DNA from: Deltaproteobacteria bacterium UBA3076
GTDB taxonomy: Bacteria; Desulfobacterota; Dissulfuribacteria; Dissulfuribacterales; UBA3076
Direction of reading: 5' to 3'
DNA length: 25,393 bases
NCBI GenBank assembly: GCA_002367355.1
Contig: DFBQ01000011.1
Location: 1 to 25,393, forward strand
Each line of letters opens with the position of its first letter. Positions within the stretch are counted from its first letter, which is position 1. Shown here piece by piece: positions 18,601 to 24,632 of the stretch. The notes below the pieces were generated by a model, which saw only the letters and a program-made list of their open reading frames with translations, did no database searches and was not told the origin of the DNA. The translations under genes were made by a program, and so were the position numbers.

Positions 18601-18692
18601 TCAAAATTGCCGTTTTGGGGTGGGCCAAGTTCTCCGGTCACTGTGAACTGACCTGAGGTTAAAACCTGTTCTAGATTGCTTCCTGATATCAC
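15678..18692 (-). CDS. metF-acsD: MetF-coiled coil-TPR-AcsD fusion (methylene-THF reductase joined to corrinoid protein small subunit)
   Basis: A single open frame of 1004 residues. Residues ~1-305 match MetF ([16 protein letters not shown] near 106; [21 protein letters not shown]), which reduces methylene-THF to methyl-THF. Residues ~315-415 are a charged Ala/Glu/Lys heptad-like coiled coil. Residues ~490-540 and ~570-617 are two near-identical TPR-like units (GNVLLHK-D--GAL-AF--AL). Residues ~616-695 form a Pro/Ala/Glu-rich linker. Residues ~698-1004 match AcsD, the corrinoid iron-sulfur protein small subunit ([63 protein letters not shown]). The GTG start shares GTGA with the metV stop. 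No separate acsD or metF is present in the window. The fusion would tether methyl-THF formation to the methyl acceptor; this role is inferred. Confidence 0.92.
   Translation of the reverse strand: [1004 protein letters not shown]
16848..16967 (-). repeat. Second TPR-like unit in the MetF-AcsD fusion
   Basis: Residues ~576-615 of the fusion, [20 protein letters not shown] and onward, closely match residues ~496-535 encoded at 17088-17207. The two 40-residue units are an internal duplication separated by a linker rich in Ala, Pro and Glu. Confidence 0.8.
17088..17207 (-). repeat. First TPR-like unit in the MetF-AcsD fusion
   Basis: Residues ~496-535, [20 protein letters not shown] and onward, with the TPR pattern of small and aromatic residues followed by A-L-x-(I/L)-x-P. 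The preceding helix starts near residue 488. It is the partner copy of the unit at 16848-16967. Confidence 0.8.
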
Positions 18693-19357
18693 GGTAGCAA
18701 GTCCTCCCTGATCCTGCGACGCGGCCCGCCATGACCAGACGGTCTCCAGTCGCGAATGGGCACGATCTCTCTGAGTAGTTGGTCCTGTTTTCGACCGGTC
18801 AGTTTTTTACAGATCTGATGCCATATGCAAGGCACATCCTTATTGATCTCGCATCTGCCCCCCACAGACCCTCCACATGGCCCGTTGGACAGACTTTTGG
18901 CACACCTTGCGACAGGGCAAAGTCCGCCAGTCAGGTGTAATACGCAGGCCCCACAACCGGCACACATCTCGGCCCACTCGCCGCTGCTCAGATTGGCGCC
19001 GTAAAATGATGTATTAAGGGCAGGCAACACATTGACGTCAGGGCAACGGTCTGCGATAAAATTGACACCAACCCCGCAGGCCATTGAGAGAACTGCGTCG
19101 TATTTTTTCCCATCTTTTTTCAGCGGTTCTAAATATTCCGGATCGCACTGTCTAACATAAGTTGCTTCATCAATCTCTATTGGTTTTCCAGCCTTTTTTC
19201 TTCCGAGGCGTAGCGCAGAGGCAAGAACACCCACTTCCTTATCACCACCGGCAGAACATACTGCCACGCAACCTCTGCATCCAAGGACGAGCAATTTTTC
19301 TATCCCGGAGATCATCTCCAGGATTTCATCCATAGGCTTTTGGTCAGCAATTATCAT
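18689..19357 (-). CDS. metV: MetV, iron-sulfur/zinc partner of methylene-THF reductase
   Basis: A 222-residue protein matching MetV. The N-terminal part has GCRGCVAVCSAGGDKEV, and the C-terminal Cys-rich zinc/[4Fe-4S]-binding part has MCAGCGACVLHLTGGLCPVARC and NGPCGG...GRCEI. MetV forms a complex with MetF and links it to the redox partners (in Moorella, HdrABC-MvhD). Its TGA stop overlaps the GTG start of the MetF-AcsD fusion by four bases, which is strong evidence for coupled translation. Upstream lies a 220-base gap filled by a 19-bp inverted repeat. Length is normal for the family. Confidence 0.92.
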   Translation of the reverse strand: MIIADQKPMDEILEMISGIEKLLVLGCRGCVAVCSAGGDKEVGVLASALRLGRKKAGKPIEIDEATYVRQCDPEYLEPLKKDGKKYDAVLSMACGVGVNFIADRCPDVNVLPALNTSFYGANLSSGEWAEMCAGCGACVLHLTGGLCPVARCAKSLSNGPCGGSVGGRCEINKDVPCIWHQICKKLTGRKQDQLLREIVPIRDWRPSGHGGPRRRIREDLLP

Positions 19358-19397
19358 TATTATATCACTCCCGATCTATGTACTATCTAGGTTGAGC

Positions 19398-19563
19398 GGT
19401 TCAAGGTTCAAAGGTTGAAGAGCCCTAAGTGCCTGATATCAAAAGGATGATGCCTCAATAGAGACGACACGCATATTTCACCCAATGGGTGAAAGAGGTT
19501 AATCTGGGTATTGTGCTTTAAAGTGATGTATATCAATACCTTATAACCTTTGAACCTTGAACC
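19398..19563. repeat. 166-bp element with perfect 19-bp inverted ends
   Basis: GGTTCAAGGTTCAAAGGTT (19398-19416) has an exact inverted copy at 19545-19563. Each arm is itself a GGTTCAA heptamer array. An inner perfect hairpin, TTTCACCC-AAT-GGGTGAAA (19476-19494), lies midway. It fills most of the 220-base metV to mvhD gap, where no gene is seen. It may be a MITE-like element or a folded leader. Confidence 0.75.
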
Positions 19564-19577
19564 TTGAACCAATCACT

Positions 19578-20000
19578 TTAAGTACTATGCAGTCGCTCTA
19601 ATTTTGAGATCCGTGTTGTCATCTCCCTTACCGCCTCCACAATGGGCTGAGTCTCACCACAGTGAACAAAGAACATCTCAATCCGGCCCGGATCAATATC
19701 CAGCTCCTTAAGGAGTTTTTTTGTATAACCAACTCTTTTTTCAGCCCGCCTGCTGCCGGACAGGTTGTGGCATTCATCTGCGCGGCAACCTGCCACAAAT
19801 ACTGCCTCAGCACCTTGTTCAAAGGCATCTAACAGTGCAGGCACCTCAATACGACCAGTACATGGCAGCTTCTTTACATCCAGACTTTCCGGAATAAGAC
19901 CTGCCTCCCTCAACGTATCAGTAGCAACACTGGCCGTGTAGTTGCAGCAAAAGGCCACGATTCTTCCGGTTGGGTGATTGTTATTCATATGTTCGCTCAT
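19578..20000 (-). CDS. MvhD-family iron-sulfur protein, divergent cysteine paralogue
   Basis: A 140-residue protein of the MvhD (hydrogenase/Hdr delta subunit) family, which passes electrons between an electron donor module and HdrA. Family features are IVAFCCNYTASVATD near residue 14, LPCTGRIEV, and the cluster loop GCRADECHNLSGS. It differs from the other MvhD here in two ways: the selenocysteine position is Cys, and the second Cys of the N-terminal CxxC-type motif is replaced (CNYT instead of CHWC), so [2Fe-2S] binding may be altered. The C-terminal part (IEMFFVHCGETQPIVEAV) is normal for the family. It lies between hdrC and metV, so it may dock MetV to the Hdr module. Two ATG codons lie at the N-terminus; the second is at residue 5. 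Confidence 0.83.
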   Translation of the reverse strand: MSEHMNNNHPTGRIVAFCCNYTASVATDTLREAGLIPESLDVKKLPCTGRIEVPALLDAFEQGAEAVFVAGCRADECHNLSGSRRAEKRVGYTKKLLKELDIDPGRIEMFFVHCGETQPIVEAVREMTTRISKLERLHST

Positions 20001-20034
20001 TTTAACTTGATTTATTGCAACTACTTAGGTGTTT

Positions 20035-20123
20035 AGGCTGAAGGCTGAAGGCTGAAGGTGGAGAAGGGCTGACAATTAATAATTGGCCTTCCACCTTCAA
20101 CATTCAACATTCACAATTCAACA
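20035..20123. repeat. Two heptamer arrays and a hairpin between hdrC and mvhD
   Basis: AGGCTGA occurs three times in tandem (20035-20055), followed by a variant. TTCAACA-type heptamers occur four times (20096-20123, the third degenerate). Between them GAAGGTGG (20054-20061) pairs with CCACCTTC (20091-20098). These fill the 134-base gap; no gene is seen in it. Confidence 0.8.
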
Positions 20124-20134
20124 TTATTATTTAA

Positions 20135-20707
20135 TTATCCTGTCACCCACTTACTCAACTTACTCAGTCCCCTCTGTTCAAGTGATGGGGCCAGGGTAAT
20201 GGCCCCGGCAGGACACTCCATGACGCATATACCACAGGCCTTGCAAAGCTCCGGTTCAATATACGCTTGTCCTGTATCAGCAATATGGGGCGCGCCAAAG
20301 GGACAGAACCTGACGCATGTGAGGCATGCCACGCATTTCTCAGGATTTACTTTTGCCAGGAGCCCCAGATTTGCCAGACGCTCCTGATCCACCAGACCCT
20401 GTTTGAGGGCCTCATCCCGCAGGGCCTTGATCACATCACTGCAACGAACTCCCTGGGGACAGACCTCTGCGCAGTTCTGACACTGGGAACAGGCCCAGAT
20501 CATATCCGAACTCAAGAGCTGTTTCTCAAGCCCAAGGACCACCATGTGCACTATCTTTCTGGGATCAAATCCCGGTACTACCTTTTCCACCGGGCACACA
20601 CTACTGCATGAACCACATGCATAACATTGGGCCAGGGAAGAGCATCCTTTCAAATTGGACAGCTCTGACACAAATGAATTATTCAACTTCGAAGACTGTA
20701 TAGCCAT
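20135..20707 (-). CDS. hdrC: HdrC-like protein with four [4Fe-4S] motifs
   Basis: A 190-residue iron-sulfur protein. The first half matches HdrC: CYACGSCSSVCPVEKV near residue 30 and ACSQCQNCAEVCPQGV near 72. The second half adds two ferredoxin-type motifs (CVACLTCVRFCPFGAP near 125 and CKACGICVMECPAGAI near 155). HdrC normally wires HdrA to HdrB. Here hdrA and a Sec-containing mvhD lie directly upstream, but no hdrB is present, so the extra ferredoxin domain may offer another exit route for electrons to MetV/MetF. That is inference. It begins 3 bases after the upstream mvhD stop, so co-translation is likely. No membrane segment is seen. Confidence 0.88.
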   Translation of the reverse strand: MAIQSSKLNNSFVSELSNLKGCSSLAQCYACGSCSSVCPVEKVVPGFDPRKIVHMVVLGLEKQLLSSDMIWACSQCQNCAEVCPQGVRCSDVIKALRDEALKQGLVDQERLANLGLLAKVNPEKCVACLTCVRFCPFGAPHIADTGQAYIEPELCKACGICVMECPAGAITLAPSLEQRGLSKLSKWVTG

Positions 20708-20710
20708 AAT

Positions 20711-21469
20711 TTAATACCACTTCGACCCTTTCTCCTTTACCAATCCCTTTTTGGAAAGGGTCTCCAGGATTTTTTCTATCTCTTTGTTGCTTCCTCCGGT
20801 TTTTTCACACAGGTCGGCACTTTTACATGGGCCCTGTTCTGCAAGGCAAAGCTGTATTTCCTGAGTGAGTCTTTCCTTGCGGAAAGCGGGAAGGACCTTG
20901 TTTGCCACTCCCTCTGAAATGACCTGAGGGCTGTAGTCATTCGACTTGTTCATATCTTTAGCTAATTTACCAAGAGCAGTGCGTACCTTTCGTGCTGAGG
21001 CCGCTTTGATTCCGGCCTTTAAATGCATGCGAATTACATCTTTTTCACTCTCACCCTCAGCAGTACCTAAGGGCCCCATGGACTTTATGTCTGACACATA
21101 CCCTGTAATAAGTTCTACAAATCTGGGAGCTTCAGCAGCCGAGGCCCACTCAAGGGCCATGCGGTCAGGATTCACCCCTGCATCTTTGAGTGCTTGACGG
21201 CAGGTCTCTGCTATTATCATCGCTTCGTAATTACCAGACTGGTAATGGCACTCTCCCAGGTGTCAGCCGCCGGTAAAAACGCCGTCAGCACCGCATCCAA
21301 AGGCTTCCAGGATAAACCGCACATCTATCCTGCCTGTGCACATAACCCTGATAACCCTGACATTGGGGGGATACTGGTATCGTGACACGCCTGCCGCATC
21401 GGCTGCCGCATAGCAGCACCAGTGACAGAAAAAGCCCAAGATGTGCGGATTAAAGACCTCCGCGGTCAT
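20711..21469 (-). CDS. mvhD: Selenocysteine MvhD with C-terminal winged-helix-like domain
   Basis: The frame runs from ATG 21469 through TGA at 21263-21265, read as selenocysteine, to the stop at 20711, giving 252 residues with Sec69. The MvhD core has FFCHWCCYAAADAAGVSRYQYP, RVMCTGRIDVRF and GG-U-HLGECHYQSGNYEA; in other MvhD proteins the U position is Cys in a G-C-H-x-G-x-C-H-Y motif. The core ends at about residue 145. A ~100-residue extension follows, and its last 55 residues (LTQEIQLCLAEQGPCKSADL to LSKKGLVKEKGSKWY) look like a winged helix-turn-helix. MvhD relays electrons to HdrA. A clear Shine-Dalgarno (AAAGGAG) precedes the ATG, 24 bases after hdrA. A standard gene call would report two fragments here. 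Confidence 0.9.
21230..21246 (-). promoter_or_regulatory. SECIS-like hairpin of mvhD
   Basis: On the mRNA strand AUUACC (21246-21241) pairs perfectly with GGUAAU (21235-21230) around the loop AGUCU, with a G at loop position 2. The stem begins 16 bases after the UGA at 21265-21263, within the range of bacterial SECIS elements. Confidence 0.78.
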
Positions 21470-21493
21470 GATTTTCTCCTTTTTTTACTTTTT

Positions 21494-24400
21494 TTAAATG
21501 CATTTCTCTCCTGCAAAGGCATGAATCTGGGCCATGATGGCCTCGTCCGTAAATCCACCCATACTGATGGCAAGTGTAGGACAGTGTGACGCACATATTC
21601 CACAGCCCTTACAGGATGCGGTTATGGTCTCTGCCTTGCGCCGCTTATTTACCTTAAAAAGGCGAATGGCATTAAAGGGACAAAGGCTCTCGCAGATTCC
21701 ACACCCGATACAGGCGTCCCTGTCAACTCTTGAGACTATGGGAGCAACCGCTGCCTTCCCTTTTGCCAAGGGTATGGCGGCCTTTGCTGCGGCTGCTTTT
21801 GCCTGGGCTATTGATTCATCAAGGCATTTAGGCCCGTGGGCCAATCCGCATAAATATATGCCTTCTGAAGCCAGTTCAACCGGCCGCAGTTTCACGTGGG
21901 CCTCAAGGAAAAAACCTTCCGGAGTCAGAGGGGTCTTTATGACCTTGGCCAGGACCTCATTATCTCCTGGGGCAATGCCAACGGAGAGCACCACAAGGCA
22001 TGCGGATATATCAATCTCATCTTTCAGGAGGCGGTCAAAGACCCGGACCTTAATCTTCCGGTCCTGCTCTATTACTTGAGGTCTGCGGTCAGGTTTGTAT
22101 CTTATGAATATTACGCCTTTTTTTCTGGCTTCCCGGAATAAGTCTTCATAAAAACCATAGGTGCGCATATCCCTGTAAAGGCAATAGATTCTGAGGTTTG
22201 GTTTGATCTCTTTGAGTCTAAGCGCATTTTTAATGGCCTGGGTACAGCACAACCGGCTGCAGTGGCTCATGTCTTCCCCGCGGCTGCCCACGCACTGAAT
22301 CATGACAACGTTTTTTACATTCTTCAGGACGCCCTTGCCCTTGGCTAAACTTGCCTCAAGCTCAAGCTGGGTAATTACCCGGTTATTCTTGCCATATTGG
22401 TAAGACTTGGGGCAGTATTCCTTGCCTCCGGTTGCGATGACTATTACACCGTGATCAACAACCACGGCCTGTTCTCCCTGAACAATGGAAGAGGTAAAAT
22501 TACCCAAAAAACCGGAGACGTCATCCACCTGAGCCTGCAGCATTATCCTAACCCTGGGATGTCCGTCCACCCTCTTTATCAGGTCATCCAGGACTTTCGA
22601 TGTCTCTTTTCCGTCCATGGTCCAGACGAGCCGCCTCAGATTACCTCCCAGTTGATCGCTTCGCTCCACCAGCACGCACTCAAAGCCCTGGTCTGCGATG
22701 CTGAGTGCTGCCGTCATACCTGCTGCACCGCCTCCTATCACCAAGGCAGTGGGAAACACGTCCACAGTTGTCTGTTCCAGAGGTTCCAGAAGCCCTGCCT
22801 TGGCCACTGCCATCCGGACAAGGTCCTTGGCCTTTTCAGTTGCGGCCTTTGGCTCCCGGGAATGGACCCATGAACACTGATCCCTGATGTTGGCCATCTC
22901 GATGAGCGCCGGGTTTAAACCAATTGATTTTAAGGTCTCCTGGAAAAGGGGTTCATGGGTGCGAGGAGAACAGGCGGCGATAACGACACGGTTAAGCCGA
23001 TTTGCCTTTATTTTATCAGCTATGCCCTTCAGGGCATCCTGAGAACAGGAGTAGAGGGCGTCCTCGCAAAATACTACGCCGGGCAACGTACCTGCATAAT
23101 CTCTAACCGCCTTAACATCCACAACACCGGCAATATTTGACCCGCAGTGACAGACAAATACACCTATCCGGGGTTCTTCAGACGCAAGGGCCTTGTCCTC
23201 TTCAGGGTATGAAATGGTGACAGTGCGGGTATTCCGGACTTCTGACAGGAGTTCCGAAGCCATGGCTGCCACACCTGAGGCCTGGGTGACACTCTCCGGG
23301 ATGTCCTTGGGTCCCTGAAAGGCCCCTGCGACATAGACTCCGTCACGGCTTGCGGCAAGGGGTGAATCCACAGATGTCTTACAGAATTCATAGTGATTGA
23401 GTTCTATGCCGGCAATTTCCGCGATTGTCTTTGCGTCCTTCGGGGCATTAAGTCCTTCTGAGAGGACCACCATATCAAATAGTTCTGAACAAGACTTTCC
23501 CTCATCTGTCGTCCAGGTAAGGGCAAGCTGTCCATCTACCTGATCTACCATGGGAATCCGTGCCCTTATGACCCTGAGTCCGCACTTTTCCTCAGCCCGC
23601 TCCCTTGCGGCATCAAAGCCTTTTCCCTGGGTCCGGACATCCATGAAGAAAAGGGCGATGTCAAGATCCTGATCATGCTCCTTTGCAACAGAGGCCTCTT
23701 TTATGGCGTACATGCAGCAGACAGTGGAGCAGTAGCCGTTTCCGCATGTCTCGTCCCTTGAACCCACGCACTGGAGAAATGCGATTTTCTTAAGTGGCTT
23801 CTTGTCGGAGAGGCGGACTATATGACCCTCTGTCGGCCCAGATGTGCAGGTCAACCGTTCGAACTCCATGCTTGTGACCACATCGAGGAAACGTCCATAA
23901 CCGTACTTTTCCAGAACGGACCGGTCTGTCCTGCCAAACCCTGGGGCCAGGACCACCGCTCCGATGTCCAGGCTCAGTTTCCTGGGTTTCTGGCTGAAAT
24001 CTATAGCCTGGGCCGTGCATGTCTGAGCACAGAGATTACAAGTCTCATAGTTTATTCTCAGGCAGGCTTTGGGATCTATATAATAGCTGGATGGTATGGC
24101 CTGGACATAGTCTATGTGAGGCGCACGGGTTATATTCAGTCTTTCATTGTACAGATCAACAATCGGCATAGGGCAATACATTGTACACGTACCACAGGCC
24201 GTGCACTTATCATCGTCTATGAAACGTGGCTCCTGATGCACTCCAGCCGTGAACCGCCCCGGCTCTCCCTCCAGGGTTTCCAGCCTGGCACTTGTCAGGA
24301 TCTCTATGTTCGGAGACCGACCGGCCTCAACCAACTTCGGTGCCAGTATTCACAACGAGCAGTCATTGGTAGGGAAGGTCTTGTCCAACTGGGCCATAAC

Positions 24401-24538
24401 CCCACCGATAGAGGCCTTTTTTTCCACCAGGTAAACGTAGTAACCCAGGTCGGCAAGATCCAAAGTTGTTTGTACCCCTGCGATCCCACCGCCCAGCACC
24501 ATAACCGCACCGGATTTTTTAGTTTTGCCTTCAGGCAT
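21494..24538 (-). CDS. hdrA: Selenocysteine HdrA, long form with two flavin modules
   Basis: Reading TGA at 24350-24352 as selenocysteine gives 1014 residues with Sec63 in [17 protein letters not shown], where other HdrA proteins have Cys or Sec. The first module has the FAD loop [14 protein letters not shown] near residue 14 and [4Fe-4S] motifs [12 protein letters not shown] and CNLCAQTC. A second NAD/FAD loop, [14 protein letters not shown], lies near residue 560, and two ferredoxin motifs close the protein ([24 protein letters not shown]). HdrA is the electron-bifurcating flavoprotein of Hdr complexes. It is the first gene of the run, followed after 24 bases by the Sec mvhD. Starting at an internal TTG after the TGA would remove the first FAD loop, which is why the upstream ATG is chosen. 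Confidence 0.92.
24313..24328 (-). promoter_or_regulatory. SECIS-like hairpin of hdrA
   Basis: On the mRNA strand GAGGCC (24328-24323) pairs with GGUCUC (24318-24313), six pairs with one G-U, around the loop GGUC starting with G. The stem begins 21 bases after the UGA (24352-24350). A weaker alternative, a stem rich in G-U pairs with loop UGAG, overlaps it. Confidence 0.65.
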
Positions 24539-24554
24539 TTGCTTTTCCCGATTC

Positions 24555-24575
24555 TTAACTTTTAACTCTTAACTA
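24555..24575. repeat. Heptamer array upstream of hdrA
   Basis: Three tandem heptamers TTAACTT, TTAACTC and TTAACTA lie in the hdrA leader, between the candidate promoter and the start codon. Confidence 0.7.
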
Positions 24576-24590
24576 AACCATAGACATCCT

Positions 24591-24602
24591 TGATGATCAT
24601 CA
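24591..24602. promoter_or_regulatory. 12-bp palindrome near the predicted hdrA transcription start
   Basis: TGATGATCATCA is a perfect palindrome lying around the expected +1 of the candidate hdrA promoter. It could be an operator half-pair for a dimeric regulator; this is inferred only from symmetry and position. Confidence 0.3.
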
Positions 24603-24604
24603 AA

Positions 24605-24632
24605 CCTATCCGCTAATTGATCATTATGTCAA
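24605..24632 (-). promoter_or_regulatory. Candidate sigma70-type promoter for hdrA
   Basis: A perfect TTGACA (-35, 24632-24627) is followed after 16 bases by GATAGG (24610-24605), a weak -10. It would start transcription near 24598 and drive the whole minus-strand run. The -10 fit is poor, so confidence is low. Confidence 0.35.

Noticed and set aside
20711..21220. A separate 169-residue gene starting at ATG 21220
   Set aside because: Its start is the middle of the MvhD motif (GNYEAM); the upstream piece is in frame across a TGA at a known Cys/Sec site, so this is one gene.
21494..24334. HdrA beginning at TTG 24334, after the TGA
   Set aside because: This would remove the N-terminal FAD-binding loop that is intact in the same frame upstream; selenocysteine read-through with a SECIS-like hairpin explains the sequence better.
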